DNA from: Sporocytophaga sp.
GTDB lineage: Bacteria; Bacteroidota; Bacteroidia; Cytophagales; Cytophagaceae
Direction of reading: 5' to 3'
Length of the DNA: 64,000 nucleotides
Assembly (NCBI RefSeq): GCF_017745095.1
Contig: NZ_JAGHZZ010000003.1
Coordinates: forward strand, 429,811-493,810
The position numbers and the translations under genes were made by a program. A model generated the notes under the pieces. It worked only from the letters and a program-made list of their open reading frames with translations, ran no database searches and had not been told where the DNA came from. Positions 1 to 12,000 of the stretch are shown here, in pieces; positions within the stretch are counted from its first letter, which is position 1, and each line of letters starts with the position of its first letter.

Positions 1-3000
1 TGAGCATTGGTACCACTAAAACCAAATGCGCTGATTGCTGCCTGACGTCTTTCTGAATCCGAAACCTCCCAATTCTGCAATTGGTCGTTTATATAGAAAG
101 GCGTACCTTCCAACCCAATATGTTCATTTAATTTATTATAATTTATTGTTGGAGGCAGTTGTCTATTCTTTATTGACAAAAGTACTTTTATAAAACTTGC
201 TACCCCTGCTGCCGTTAAACAGTGACCAATATTGCTCTTCACCGAACCAATGGCACAATATTCTTTTTTAGTCGTATATTTTTTAAAAGCTGCCTTTAGC
301 GCATCAACTTCTATAGGATCTCCTAATTTTGTCCCAGTCCCATGCGCCTCAATAAGCTGAATCTTTGAAGGGTCTATCTGAAACTTATCATAAACATCCT
401 GCTCCAGACGAGTTTGCGACTCCGAATTGGGCGCAGTAATACCATTTGTTTTACCATCCTGATTTACTCCCCAACCTTGTATAACACCAAGAATTGTATC
501 CTGGTCTCTTTCTGCATCCGTCAGTCTTTTTAACATGACAACACCAACGCCTTCACCAGGAACAAATCCATTTGCTCTTTGATCGAAAGAAAAACATTTA
601 CCGTCTGTAGAAAGCATCCCTGTCTGAGAACACATAATATGCATTGCCGGTGTAGCCATTACGACAACGCCTCCTGCGAGAGCGAGATCACTGTTCCCCG
701 AATTCAGACTATCGCAAGCAGAGGCAATAGCAACCAAAGAAGAAGAGCAAGCTGTATCTATTGACAGGCAAGGACCCTGAAGATTCAGGAAGTAAGAGAT
801 ACGGGCACCAAGAATGGAAGTAGCTCCACCTGTGAAGCCTTGAGCACTCAATTGTTGCTTCTTTGATAATTGAAGATAATCACCATTGGCACACCCCACA
901 AAGACTCCGCATTTTGCTCCTGACAGGCTTTTAGGATTATATCCGGCATTTTCTATAGCATGCCAGCACTCCTGCAGAAACAAACGTTGCTGCGGATCCA
1001 TGCTTTCTGTTTCAGTTGGAGATATGTTAAAGAATAAAGGATCAAACAAATCATATTCATCCAGAAGCCCCATCCACTTAGAGTTGGTCTTTCCTGGCAA
1101 AGCATTTCCTTCCTGATAATATTTGTCAACATCCCATCTTTTTTGAGGTACCTCACTTATACAATTTTTACCATTTGCTAAGTTTTGCCAAAACTCTTCC
1201 ACATTCCTCGCCTGAGGAAACTGTCCCGACATACCAATTACAGCAATAGGCTGTGATAGATTGCCAGAATTTACAGAAGAAGTCTGACGTGATGCTGAGC
1301 GATTGCGCCAGGAAGCAAGCTTCTTACCAGAAGATGGAAGAACTGGTTTATACTGAGGTTTTGGAATTGTATTTAAAGGAATACTTAATTCCGATTTCTT
1401 TGTTAATGTTCCAAGCTTCTCTGCTTCTTCCTTTACAAAAGCACTAAGTTGACTAAGTGTTGGATAGCTATATATTTTAGTTGCTTCAATTTCAGTTTGA
1501 TACTTCTCATTGATCTTGCGAATCCAGGTCACACCTGTAATAGAGTCCAGTCCAAGATCAATAAACTGAGTATTTTCATCAATTTCATTTTCATGAAGGT
1601 GTAATTCCTGAGCAAGAAGTTTTCTTAAGCTGGCTATAACCAAAGGAAGATTATCAGAACTATGAGTGATTTCCTCAATTAAGATATTGCCTTGTGGGTC
1701 AATGTTAGAAAGTGAAATACCAGATGAAATCACTTCTGAACCTGAAGATATAGAACCTGCATTTTCAGCTTCCTCTTTCACATACTGACTTAGTTTTGTC
1801 AGTGTAGGATAGCTATAAATTTTTGTAGCCTCAATTGAAGTATTATATTTTTCATTGATCTTTCTTATCCATGTCACTCCTGTAATAGAGTCTAAGCCAA
1901 GATCAACAAACTGCATATTCTCATCAATCTCATGCTCCTGCAAATGTAACTCCTGAGCAAGAAGCTGTCTTAAGCTGGTCGTAACATATGTCAGATTATC
2001 TTTACCCAGAGATGGAACAGCAACTGCTGAATGTACCTTATCCCGAATTGAAGTTGGCAATGCCAATTGAGATACTTCTGTTTTAGAATCGTTGCCTTGA
2101 TAAAAATTATCATTTATCTGCTTTAAAGTATCGAACTGACCAACAAAGGTTTTTTCATGCATTGCCAACTCTCGCTTGTAAGTCTCCTCAAGCGGCGCAT
2201 ACAGGTGCTGAGTTTGTTGATGTTTGAAAGCCACTAAGCTGCTTCTGGAACGATTTGCTATTTGTCTGGCTAAATCCAATGCAGCAGAAGAGACTTGCTC
2301 TTTTGGTAAAACAGACATGAAAAGGCCTCTCTCCTTCAACTCTTTTCCAGCATATTCCTGAGCAGTCATTAAGGTTTCTCTTGAGAGATCATGACCGATT
2401 TTTTCCGGGAATATAAAAGTAGCACCGGCTCCAGGTGTAAACCCGTAATTCATGTAAGGACTGAAATACCTACTCTCTTCACTAAACAGCACAAAATCAG
2501 CAAACATACCCAAGGCCCAACCAGCACCAATGCCGTGGCCTTGCATTGCTGCAATTACAGGTATCTTGCAAGCCACTGCTATTTGATAAATTCTATTATC
2601 CGTGAATTTGGTTTTCCCTTCCTGAATCGCTAATAAAGTCTCCTTGGTACCACCGGAAGCAAAATAATTATCATATCCGGTGAGCACTATAACCTTATAT
2701 GTTGAAGTAGCTTCAATATGCGCAAACACTTCATTCATGCCTTCAATGAAAGACTCAGAAAACATATTCTTAGCTTCTCTATCTTCCATTTTCACTACCA
2801 GAATGCCTTCAGGATGAGCTGTTGCGGAAATGACTTTTGATTTAAGTGCTATTGAAGTTGGCTCAATTGATAAAGCTTCAGACGTTTCGTCTTTAGAAAC
2901 AGACCATGTTGGTAAGCTTTTAATTTTCTCCCGAACACTTAATGCCCTTTCCTTTTTCCAAGACAATAAGGTATTCAATGGTAAAGCAGCCCAATGTTCA

Positions 3001-6000
3001 GCGATTCGCAAAGCATCCGTAAGAATATTTCCATTTTCCGAAATATGTGTCGTCCCGGAAAGCTGCTTTAATTCTAGCCCTGAATATTCCTTTCCGGTTA
3101 GAAGTATTTGTTTCCAGGAATAACTTTCGAATTGTTCTGAGAAGAGCACTCCTGCTTGCCTGGCAATATCACTATTTTGCCAGATATTACTTGCTGAATA
3201 AATAGCATTTTTATTATATACACATGCATCACAAAACAAACTTAGCAACCACGCTACACCATTTGTATTTGAATGTAAAACAGCAATGACCGGAATCTGA
3301 CTTTCCAAAACAAGATTCTCAAAATCCAGTACATCATTGACCGCCAATTCTTCCGCTGTGCCTAGCAGAAAATCAGAATGCTCGCTTACCAGAACAATGG
3401 ATTTGTATTGAGAATTTTTTACCTGGCTGAAAATTTTTCTCAAATCTGCTACCAATGCCTTTAAGCCATATTCTTTTCCACCAACACACATTTTAATGAT
3501 CAAAACATTGTCCTTGTGGCTTTCGAGTTCAATATATTTAGCGGGAGAAATAATATTTGAATTAGCCATATCTAACTGGCTCTCATCAGCTAAAGGATCA
3601 ACCATCGCCAGAACCTCAGCCTTTACAAGGACAGAATTTGATAAGTGTTGCTTCAATAGTCGCAGAGATGCTTCTGATTTCTTTGCCAAACTTGCCGCTA
3701 ATTTTTGTGCATTAGCCTCAACTTGTCCTGGTGAAAGGATTGCACATGTCCAACCTTTATCTATAAGCTGACTTCCGGTAGAAGCAATTGAGAGGTACAA
3801 GAAGTCCTTTGCTCTGGCCTTACCGAAACGTTCTTCAAAAAACTGACATTCTGAAACGGTTGGATAAATTTGATCTTGTGTACTTGTATAATAATAGTTA
3901 CTGTCCCTGCTACAAATCATGAAGTCGCATAGAGCCCCAACCAGGAAACCCACTCCTGTCGCTTCGCCCTGCATTTCTGCGATAACTGGATACGGGAAAG
4001 AAGTTATTACCTGGAATAGCTTCTGCTCAATTGCATAATTGTATTCTGCTCTACCGCCTCTCAAGAAACTATGCTCTGTTCCTTTTAGAATTAAAACCTT
4101 AACCATAGGTTCTTTTTGTACAGCAGTAAGTGCTTGGATTAATTCATTTGTTAAATCCTGTGAAAGTGTATTGTTGTTTGCTCCTGCTATTTGAATGGAG
4201 AAGATTCCATTTCCTAAGTCAAATAAGCTAACCGAAGATGAAGCATTCTGACTAGCAATGCTTTCAAAGGAACCAAACACTGTATTTGAAAGTGAAACTG
4301 AAGCTTTAGTTATTGACCCTGATTCCCTCTTTTCTAAAGAAAGCTCATCTAAAGAAACAATCGAAATTTCTGATGGCTTTCTTAGATCTATATCTGGAAA
4401 GGTTTGTGCCAATGTCTCACCAATGAAAATCTTTCTTGGTTCTGAGACCTTATGATCTATTGAAACTTGTTTAGGTTCATTTGCTTTGGTATAGGAAACA
4501 GTTTGACTGACTACTGGAGCCTTTGTATTAGAAGTTTCCACCTGATAGGAAATTCCGTGTATCAGCACACACACATTTCCTTGCTGATCGCACAAATCAA
4601 TATTCAGTTTTGCAGCTGCATTCTCAGCCTGATTTCCTTTCGAATAGCGAACCCAAGCAATCATCTCTTTTGTACAAGCGGCTACTACGGATATTGCTTC
4701 CACAGAAAAAGGAATTGCAGACTGACCACCATCTATTAATCCACCTGCCAACTGCAAAGCAGTATGCATCTGGCTCGGATGCAGCACATATTCGTTGTTG
4801 CTATTCTCCAAGTTGACAGGCAATTTGATCTCAGACAACAACTGATTCACTCCCTGCCCGACTTGATATTTAAGTTGACCTACATCAAGCTTTTGCTGCA
4901 TTGACTTTGGAATAAAGACAGCTTGCCCCTGGCAATGAACTGCTGCCTCATCTTTATCTAAACTATAAATTTCAAAATCTATTCGATTATTCTCTTTTGC
5001 AAAAAGAGCAATGGAAATTTGTTTGTTCTTTTCATATATAAAAGTTTCTCCCCAAACAACATTCCTCAACTCCAAGATATTTAACTCTCGTTGTGCTGGT
5101 AAAGATTTCTCTACTGCAATTCTTGCCATTTCTAGATATGCTGCTGGCGAAAGAATCTTTTGCAATGTCCCATCATTCAACTCAAACTCTTGAAGGAAAA
5201 ATTCTTTACCATTAAATGTTGAGCTATAGCTCTGCTCAATAAGGTTTGAAGTATTTATATGCAGCAATGGATGAAGGACAGCCGCTTTAGATATATACGA
5301 CACAGATTGGCTACCAACTTTAGTATCCACCCAATACTTCTCTTTTGCAAATGGATAGGTAGGTAAACTAATGCGATTAGGTTTGTTGCCATCATACAGC
5401 TTGTTCCAGTCCAATTCAAGACCCTTAACCCATAAATCCAGAAGTTTAGAAAGCTTTTTCTCGGATATCCATTTACCAACAGTTTGCTGGAGATCAGTAT
5501 CTGTGCTGAATAAAGACAAGGCTTCTTTATTCCGTTTAACTTGTCCCTGGTAAGTATCCTCAATATTCTGAACACCGTTGATATAAGCCTTAAGCTTATC
5601 AATCAGTTGATCAACTGAGCTTACTAAAAAGCCAAGACGTTCTTCCATAGCTTCTCTGCCCACTTGTAGAGTATAAGCCATAGCAGCCAGTTCAGGTCGC
5701 GTTGCTTGGACAAAAGATAAAAGGTCATTGGCTTTATGCTTTAGCTGCTCTTCTGTTCTGGCTGATAAAGCAATGAGAACATTTCCTATTTCGTCAGAGC
5801 CTTTAGAATAATTTGCTTCTTTAGATGAAGCATATTCCTGAATAATAATATGCGCATTTGATCCTCCAGCGCCAAAAGAAGATATTCCTGCAATTCTCGG
5901 AATCTCATCACCATCAATGACAGGTTGATTCCATGGTTTTAATGTTTGATTGACAACGAAAGGTGTCTTTTCAAAATCTATATGAGGGTTTAATTTTGCA

Positions 6001-9000
6001 GAATGCAAAGAAGGGACGATCTCTCTGTTTTGCATTTGCAATAAAACCTTTGCAAGGCCCGCTATGCCAGCAGCTGATTCACAATGACCGATGTTTGATT
6101 TAGCAGAACCGATTAAACAGAATCCAGTGTCTTTGGTATATTGTTGAAATGATTTGCTTAAGGCTGCAATTTCAATAGGATCACCTAATTTAGTTCCGGT
6201 TCCGTGAGCCTCAATATAACTTATATGACGAGGATTAATGTTTGATTCAGCTAGTGCCCTGCTTATAACACTTGCCTGGGCTTGAGGATTAGGGACGCTA
6301 TATCCGTTTGTTTTACCACCATGGTTAAGAATACTTCCTTTAATGATACCATAGATATGATCCCCATCCCTTTCAGCTTCAGATAATCTTTTTAATATAA
6401 CTGCTCCAACTCCTTCACCTGGAATATATCCGTCTCCTCCTTCACCAAAGCTTTGGCAATGACCGTCACTGGATATAAACTGACCTCCACTGAGCACCAA
6501 ATATTTATTCGGATGAACAGTAACGTTTACTCCACCTGCAATTGCTAAACTTGTTCTTCCAAGCTTAAGATCCTGACAGGCCAAATGAATAGCTGTCAAA
6601 GAAGAAGAACACATGGTATCAACAGTCATGCTAGGGCCATGCAAATTCAACACATAGGAAACTCTATTGGAAATACTTGCATAGCTACCCGGAATTCCCA
6701 TTCTCTTCCCCTTTGCACTGACTTCAGCTCCAAAAAGCTGATACTCTCCATACATCACGCCCACATATACTCCCACTTGTCCCGCCAAGTCCTGATCACA
6801 AGGAATCTGTAGACTTGCTCGAGTATATCCTGCGTCTTCAATTGCCATCCAGCAATGCTGTAAAAACAAACGTTCCTGCGGATCAATAGTAGCTGCCTCC
6901 TTTGGTGATATGTTGAAAAACCTTGGATCAAATTCATCAACACCGGATATAAAACCACCCCACTTACTATAGTGATGTCCGCTTTTGTTTCGATCCTCAC
7001 TATAGTATTCGCGCCAATCCCAGCGATCTTGAGGTACTTCAATGATACAGTCTTTTCCATTACGAAGATTATTCCAATACTCATATAAATTTACTGATTC
7101 AGGGAAACGACCACTTAAGCCTATAATCGCAATGGGCTCCATATTCACTGACGTCGTCGGATTTGCCGATGCAGAAGCTTGTGCTTGAGAACTAAACCGT
7201 CTGCCAGATATAGCTCTTGTCTGAGTTTGTGACTTAGGGGTTGGTAAAGGAGCAATTACTTTTTTCGGGCTTGATTCAATTGTATTAAAGATGGAATTTA
7301 ATTTTGGCGAATGAGCATTTATGAAATATTCAGCAAGCTCACCAATAGTTTGATACTCAAAAAAGAGTGTTTTAGATAAGGCGCCAAAAGTCTTTTCTAA
7401 CTGATTTGTCAGGCTTACTGCTAATATGGAATCAATACCATATCTCTCCAGCGGAGCCGTAGGATCAATTTTATGAGATGGAACTTTCAACAACTCTGAA
7501 AGTTGTTTCTTAATTAAATCCTGAGTCTTTTCTAAAAGATTTCCGCTATTAATACTTTGTTCAACTGATGATCCTTCTATAATATTCTTTGAAGTCTCTG
7601 TCTGGATTGCCACATCATTAAACAATGAATTCCGGATTTTTGATATATCACCTTTTAGAATCAATGTCTGAGCATATTGTAATTTAAGGGACCTATAAAA
7701 TGCAGTCATGCCTGTTGCACTTGGTATTGACCGCAATCCCATAGTCTGCTCTAGCATATCCTGAGTGGCTTGATCCAACACCATACCTCCTTCTTGCCAT
7801 AATGGCCAGTTCACAGAAAGTGTTTTCCCTATTCTCTGTTTTGATTCTGTTAATTGATTCCGATAGGACGCAAACTGGTCCATAAATCCATTACCAGCTG
7901 CATAATCTGCCTGACCTATGTTGCCTATCGCAGATGCCATTGAAGAAAACAAAACCAGGAAATCCAAATCAACTTCCTGAGTAGCTTGATCAAGGTTGAA
8001 TGTACCAAAAACTTTAGGCGTAAGTACTTCCTTAAATTCTCTTGAGCTCTTTTTTAGAATGAAGTTATCTACAATCACTCCCGCACTATGAATGATGCCA
8101 TTGAGTTGCTTAAACTCATTCTTGATTATAGCAACCAATTGCTTGACCTGATCAATATCTGCAATATCTAATTGACGGTATTCAATTGTCTTTCTCTTTG
8201 CCTTCAAAGACTCAAAAGTCTTCTTTTTTTCAGAAGTCAATTTTGAGCGGCCCACTAAAATGATCTTGGCATTGCTGGTTTGCTTAATGATTTCTTTTGC
8301 AAACAGAACACCTAATCCCCCTAAACCACCCGTGATCAGATAGACACCCTGGTCTTTGAAAGAAATTGCAGATGATTCAGTTTCATTAAATTCCTCTATT
8401 TCCTTCCAACTCAAAACACTTCTAGCACCTTGATGATATTTAATTATCTTATCATTAGGTTTGCTTTGGCAAGCGACTAGCTGTTCAGCAAGTTCTTCTG
8501 TACTTGACTGAGGCCCACTAAGAATAACCTGACCCAACAATTGTGGATTTTCAAGAGTTGCTGTTTTGAGCAATCCAGATATTCCAATAAATAATTCTAG
8601 TTCAGCTGAGTTAGCAATACAAATCTGGACAAGCACCTTACCCTGAGGTTTGCTTTTTATTATTGACTGAAGTTTCTCAAAACAAGTCAATGCAAAATCA
8701 CAATAACTCTCGGCTACATTTTTATCGGCTGCTGCTTTCCATGAAATAAAGCTGCTCTCAGTAGTAAGAGTTCCTAATTGCTTAACATCAACATTTCCTA
8801 ACTCACACAAAAGAATATGCTTTTCAGCATATTCTGATTTATCAGAAGCAGATGTTGCTATAACCTGACTTTGTTCCCACACTTGAGCAGAAAGCAGAAC
8901 ACCCGCATTTTTACTATCCTGCTTTAATGCTTTAATTTTCTCTAAAGCATCCTTTTGTGTAAGCTTGCCCTTTGACAAGTCTTCATATATCTCTTTTAGT

Positions 9001-9011
9001 CTTTGTTTCAT
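1..9011 (-). CDS. Trans-AT PKS (3' end beyond window): KR-ACP-KS-DH*-CR-CR-CR-ACP-ACP-KS
   Basis: I translated the minus strand from the ATG at 9011; the frame stays open to base 1, so the C-terminus is missing. An N-terminal helical docking segment (motif LSKGKLTQKDALEKI) is followed by a KR (about nt 8360-7700, ITGGLGGLG), an ACP (7570-7330), KS1 (7139-5840; the active-site Cys is in DTMCSSS, not the usual DTACSSS), a degenerate DH (5280-4560), three crotonase-like domains (4245-2110), two ACPs (2010-1420) and KS2 (1255 onward; DTACSSS, EAHGTGT, NIGH). In the DH the catalytic His is Phe (QEFELNDG) and the DxxxQ Asp is His (MHTALQ), so it should be inactive. Both ACPs have Trp six residues after the phosphopantetheine Ser. 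The gene begins 7 bases after the stop of the upstream PKS gene. The KR and first ACP probably complete a module begun by that protein. No AT domain is present. Confidence 0.93.
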   Translation of the reverse strand, partial: MKQRLKEIYEDLSKGKLTQKDALEKIKALKQDSKNAGVLLSAQVWEQSQVIATSASDKSEYAEKHILLCELGNVDVKQLGTLTTESSFISWKAAADKNVAESYCDFALTCFEKLQSIIKSKPQGKVLVQICIANSAELELFIGISGLLKTATLENPQLLGQVILSGPQSSTEELAEQLVACQSKPNDKIIKYHQGARSVLSWKEIEEFNETESSAISFKDQGVYLITGGLGGLGVLFAKEIIKQTSNAKIILVGRSKLTSEKKKTFESLKAKRKTIEYRQLDIADIDQVKQLVAIIKNEFKQLNGIIHSAGVIVDNFILKKSSREFKEVLTPKVFGTFNLDQATQEVDLDFLVLFSSMASAIGNIGQADYAAGNGFMDQFASYRNQLTESKQRIGKTLSVNWPLWQEGGMVLDQATQDMLEQTMGLRSIPSATGMTAFYRSLKLQYAQTLILKGDISKIRNSLFNDVAIQTETSKNIIEGSSVEQSINSGNLLEKTQDLIKKQLSELLKVPSHKIDPTAPLERYGIDSILAVSLTNQLEKTFGALSKTLFFEYQTIGELAEYFINAHSPKLNSIFNTIESSPKKVIAPLPTPKSQTQTRAISGRRFSSQAQASASANPTTSVNMEPIAIIGLSGRFPESVNLYEYWNNLRNGKDCIIEVPQDRWDWREYYSEDRNKSGHHYSKWGGFISGVDEFDPRFFNISPKEAATIDPQERLFLQHCWMAIEDAGYTRASLQIPCDQDLAGQVGVYVGVMYGEYQLFGAEVSAKGKRMGIPGSYASISNRVSYVLNLHGPSMTVDTMCSSSLTAIHLACQDLKLGRTSLAIAGGVNVTVHPNKYLVLSGGQFISSDGHCQSFGEGGDGYIPGEGVGAVILKRLSEAERDGDHIYGIIKGSILNHGGKTNGYSVPNPQAQASVISRALAESNINPRHISYIEAHGTGTKLGDPIEIAALSKSFQQYTKDTGFCLIGSAKSNIGHCESAAGIAGLAKVLLQMQNREIVPSLHSAKLNPHIDFEKTPFVVNQTLKPWNQPVIDGDEIPRIAGISSFGAGGSNAHIIIQEYASSKEANYSKGSDEIGNVLIALSARTEEQLKHKANDLLSFVQATRPELAAMAYTLQVGREAMEERLGFLVSSVDQLIDKLKAYINGVQNIEDTYQGQVKRNKEALSLFSTDTDLQQTVGKWISEKKLSKLLDLWVKGLELDWNKLYDGNKPNRISLPTYPFAKEKYWVDTKVGSQSVSYISKAAVLHPLLHINTSNLIEQSYSSTFNGKEFFLQEFELNDGTLQKILSPAAYLEMARIAVEKSLPAQRELNILELRNVVWGETFIYEKNKQISIALFAKENNRIDFEIYSLDKDEAAVHCQGQAVFIPKSMQQKLDVGQLKYQVGQGVNQLLSEIKLPVNLENSNNEYVLHPSQMHTALQLAGGLIDGGQSAIPFSVEAISVVAACTKEMIAWVRYSKGNQAENAAAKLNIDLCDQQGNVCVLIHGISYQVETSNTKAPVVSQTVSYTKANEPKQVSIDHKVSEPRKIFIGETLAQTFPDIDLRKPSEISIVSLDELSLEKRESGSITKASVSLSNTVFGSFESIASQNASSSVSLFDLGNGIFSIQIAGANNNTLSQDLTNELIQALTAVQKEPMVKVLILKGTEHSFLRGGRAEYNYAIEQKLFQVITSFPYPVIAEMQGEATGVGFLVGALCDFMICSRDSNYYYTSTQDQIYPTVSECQFFEERFGKARAKDFLYLSIASTGSQLIDKGWTCAILSPGQVEANAQKLAASLAKKSEASLRLLKQHLSNSVLVKAEVLAMVDPLADESQLDMANSNIISPAKYIELESHKDNVLIIKMCVGGKEYGLKALVADLRKIFSQVKNSQYKSIVLVSEHSDFLLGTAEELAVNDVLDFENLVLESQIPVIAVLHSNTNGVAWLLSLFCDACVYNKNAIYSASNIWQNSDIARQAGVLFSEQFESYSWKQILLTGKEYSGLELKQLSGTTHISENGNILTDALRIAEHWAALPLNTLLSWKKERALSVREKIKSLPTWSVSKDETSEALSIEPTSIALKSKVISATAHPEGILVVKMEDREAKNMFSESFIEGMNEVFAHIEATSTYKVIVLTGYDNYFASGGTKETLLAIQEGKTKFTDNRIYQIAVACKIPVIAAMQGHGIGAGWALGMFADFVLFSEESRYFSPYMNYGFTPGAGATFIFPEKIGHDLSRETLMTAQEYAGKELKERGLFMSVLPKEQVSSAALDLARQIANRSRSSLVAFKHQQTQHLYAPLEETYKRELAMHEKTFVGQFDTLKQINDNFYQGNDSKTEVSQLALPTSIRDKVHSAVAVPSLGKDNLTYVTTSLRQLLAQELHLQEHEIDENMQFVDLGLDSITGVTWIRKINEKYNTSIEATKIYSYPTLTKLSQYVKEEAENAGSISSGSEVISSGISLSNIDPQGNILIEEITHSSDNLPLVIASLRKLLAQELHLHENEIDENTQFIDLGLDSITGVTWIRKINEKYQTEIEATKIYSYPTLSQLSAFVKEEAEKLGTLTKKSELSIPLNTIPKPQYKPVLPSSGKKLASWRNRSASRQTSSVNSGNLSQPIAVIGMSGQFPQARNVEEFWQNLANGKNCISEVPQKRWDVDKYYQEGNALPGKTNSKWMGLLDEYDLFDPLFFNISPTETESMDPQQRLFLQECWHAIENAGYNPKSLSGAKCGVFVGCANGDYLQLSKKQQLSAQGFTGGATSILGARISYFLNLQGPCLSIDTACSSSLVAIASACDSLNSGNSDLALAGGVVVMATPAMHIMCSQTGMLSTDGKCFSFDQRANGFVPGEGVGVVMLKRLTDAERDQDTILGVIQGWGVNQDGKTNGITAPNSESQTRLEQDVYDKFQIDPSKIQLIEAHGTGTKLGDPIEVDALKAAFKKYTTKKEYCAIGSVKSNIGHCLTAAGVASFIKVLLSIKNRQLPPTINYNKLNEHIGLEGTPFYINDQLQNWEVSDSERRQAAISAFGFSGTNA
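2110..4245 (-). other. Crotonase (ECH-like) domain triplet B inside the PKS
   Basis: Three consecutive enoyl-CoA-hydratase-superfamily domains sit in line in the PKS protein, after a dead DH and before a pair of ACPs. The third has the motifs of PksI-type ECH2 decarboxylases of beta-branching cassettes: MEDREAKNMFS, GYDNYFASGGTKE, QGHGIGAGWALGMFAD and YGFTPGAGATF. The first keeps a crotonase core (QGEATGVGFLVGALCDF). The second is more divergent around the oxyanion-hole region (NSNTNGVAWLLSLFCDA). Domain limits are estimates. Family knowledge: in beta-branching, ECH1 dehydrates and ECH2 decarboxylates the HMG-like ACP intermediate. The role of the two leading domains is inferred. Confidence 0.8.
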
Positions 9012-9018
9012 TATTCCT

Positions 9019-12000
9019 CTATCCTAAATTAACTGCTTCATCAATAGAAACTTCATTATTTAAAATACCTTCAATAACTTTCTTATAATAGGAGTCATCA
9101 AAAGGACTCTTACTTGTATTGGGACTCTCTTGAAAATTGAATGCACTTTCTATCTTGTTATACTTATCAGATTTGATATCATTTTCTAAAACCCTCGATT
9201 TGAACCCTTTCAACTTAACACAGATATTCCCTTGCAGATCACAGAGATCGATATCAATCTTCATTATTTTATCGTCAGGGCTACTGCCTGATGAATAGCG
9301 AACCCACGCAACCATCTCATTTTTACATGCTGAAATAATCTGTAAAGAATCTAAGGCGAATGGCAATATTGGCTTGTTGAGTCCTTCTTTAAGATCAGCA
9401 GTTAAACCAATTGAGGATTGTAAGGCACTATCCATCAAGCTCGGATGCAAATGATAATCGTTTTGATCCGCTTCAGCCACTGTTGGCAAATGTAAATATG
9501 CAACTACTTCTTTATCTCCAATGTTAATGTGTGATATACCTTGATGTGCAGGTCCATAGGTAAAGCCCATTCTCGTGAATACCTCATATATACTTCCAGA
9601 AACTAAAGCCCCTCGCTGTGCTTGTCTTTGCAGTTTATCTATATCAAGTTTTCCAGGAGTCACTTTACTGACAAAGACTGCCTCCCCCTGACAATGAAGG
9701 ATCTCCTGATCTCCATCCTTAGTATAAACTTCAAAATTGATTGTCTCTTGCTGGCTACCGTTAATTTCATCTGCAAACAAAGCTATGGTTACTTCTTTAT
9801 CTCCGTCGACTATTATTGGCTGCAACCAAACTGTATTTTGCAACTCCATGATACTTGACTTTGCTTTAACAGGTAAAGCATTCTCTATGGCAGCTCTGGC
9901 CATCTCCAGATAAGCCACTCCAGGAAGGACCTTTTGTCCATTCACCTGATGATCTTTTAGGAACAACTCTTTACCTGTAAATACTGAGGTATAGCTTTGT
10001 TCTCTGAAATTTGAAGTATTACTATGCAGCAAAGGGTGCAGAACAAATTTCAAAATTTCTTTTGTTGATATCGACGTCTGCTCTACAGAATCAATCCAGT
10101 ATCTTTCTTTGGCAAACGGATATACTGGAAGTACTATTCGTTGTGATTTTCTATTTCCATATAGTTTATTCCAATCAAATTCCAAACCTTTAGTCCACAA
10201 GATCAGTAAATCTGGTAAGTTCTTTTGAGCGATATACTTTTCAACAATGACTTCCTTCGTTGATTCATCTTGAATGATGGCTTTTAAACCAACCTTATTG
10301 CCAGTAACCTTTCCCTGATAAGTGGCTGCAATATTTTCGTCATTATTAATATATGCCTTAAGTTTTTGAACCAGCTCAGATAAAGAACCTACAACAAAAC
10401 CTAAACGCTCCTCCATCTCTTCTCTGCCCACTTGCAAAGTATAAGCAACACTTGTCAGATCTAGAGATTTATCTTTTTGAATAAATTTTAAGAGATCAAT
10501 TGCTCTCTGCTTTAATTGTTCAGCATTTCTTGCTGATATCGGAATGATCACTTTCTCATTTTTAGAAATAACAGAGATTGCAGAATTGGATCTAACTGTA
10601 GATAAATATTCAGATAGCACTATGTGTGCATTTGTTCCGCTAAAGCCAAAGGCACTGATTGCAGCTCGACGCTTCTCCGTATTTCCAACCTTCCAATCGA
10701 GCAACCTGTCATTAACATAAAATGGACTATCATTTAATGAGATATGCTCATTCAGTTTACTATAATTAATTGTTGGAGGAAGTTGCTTGTGATTCAATGA
10801 CTGAATTACTTTTATGAAGCTTGCAACTCCTGCTGCAGTTAAGCAATGACCAATGTTACTTTTCACTGAGCCCAAAGCGCAGTATTCTCTTTTCTGAGTA
10901 TATTTACTAAAAGCCTGCTTTAATGCATCCACCTCAATAGGGTCTCCTAATTTGGTGCCTGTACCATGCGCCTCTATCAATTGAATTTGTTCAGGATCAA
11001 TCTGAAATTTATCATATACTTCTTGCTCAAGACGGGTTTGTGATTCTGAGTTAGGTGCAGTAATACCATTTGTTTTACCATCCTGATTAACACCCCAACC
11101 TTGAATGACCCCAAGGATTATATCCTGATCTCTTTCCGCATCTGCAAGTCTTTTTAACATTACCACTCCTACACCTTCCCCAGGAACGAATCCATTTGCG
11201 CTTTGATCAAATGTATGACACTTCCCATCTTGCGATAGCATTCCCATTTGAGCGCATTTGATATGCACCTCAGGACCTGTCATAATATAAACACCTCCAG
11301 CAAGAGCAAGATCGCTATTTCCTGAAGTCAAGCTATCACAGGCATTGGCAATGGCAACCAATGAAGAAGAGCAAGCAGTTTCGATGGATAAACTCGGACC
11401 TTGTAAGTTCAAAAAGTAAGAGACTCTTCCAGCTAAAATAGAAGTATCACTACCTGTAAAACCCATAGCACTGATTGGCAAATCTTTTGATAACAAGCGA
11501 TAGTCTCCCTGGCCACATCCCACAAATACTCCGCATTTTGAGCCTGAAAGTTTCTGAGGATTATATCCAGCATTTTCTATCGTATGCCAGCAAGCTTGTA
11601 AAAAAACACGCTGCTGAGGATCCATACTCTCCGCTTCTGTTGGAGATATATTAAAAAACAATGGATCAAACAGATCATACTCTTCCAGTGCTCCAGTCCA
11701 TTTACTGTTTGTTTTCCCTGGCTTAGCTTCACCCTTTTGATAATAGTTATCAATATCCCAGCGTTTTGGAGAAATTTCACTGATACAGTTTTTACCCTGA
11801 GAAATATTCTGCCAAAACTCATCGAGATTGTTTGCCATAGGAAATTGACCCGCCATTCCAATCACCGCTATAGGTTGTAATTGATTCGACTGACGTGTTT
11901 CTTCAGCTTTAATTCTTAATGCAGGCTTATTGCTTCTCCAGGAAACAAGTTTTCTTGTTGCAACTTTTGTTGCTTCAATACTCTTCTCAACTGTAGAAAT

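Noticed and set aside
9622..10193. Plus-strand frames of 60-84 codons inside the PKS genes, here and elsewhere
   Set aside because: They are antisense shadows of conserved PKS domains, with no family likeness.
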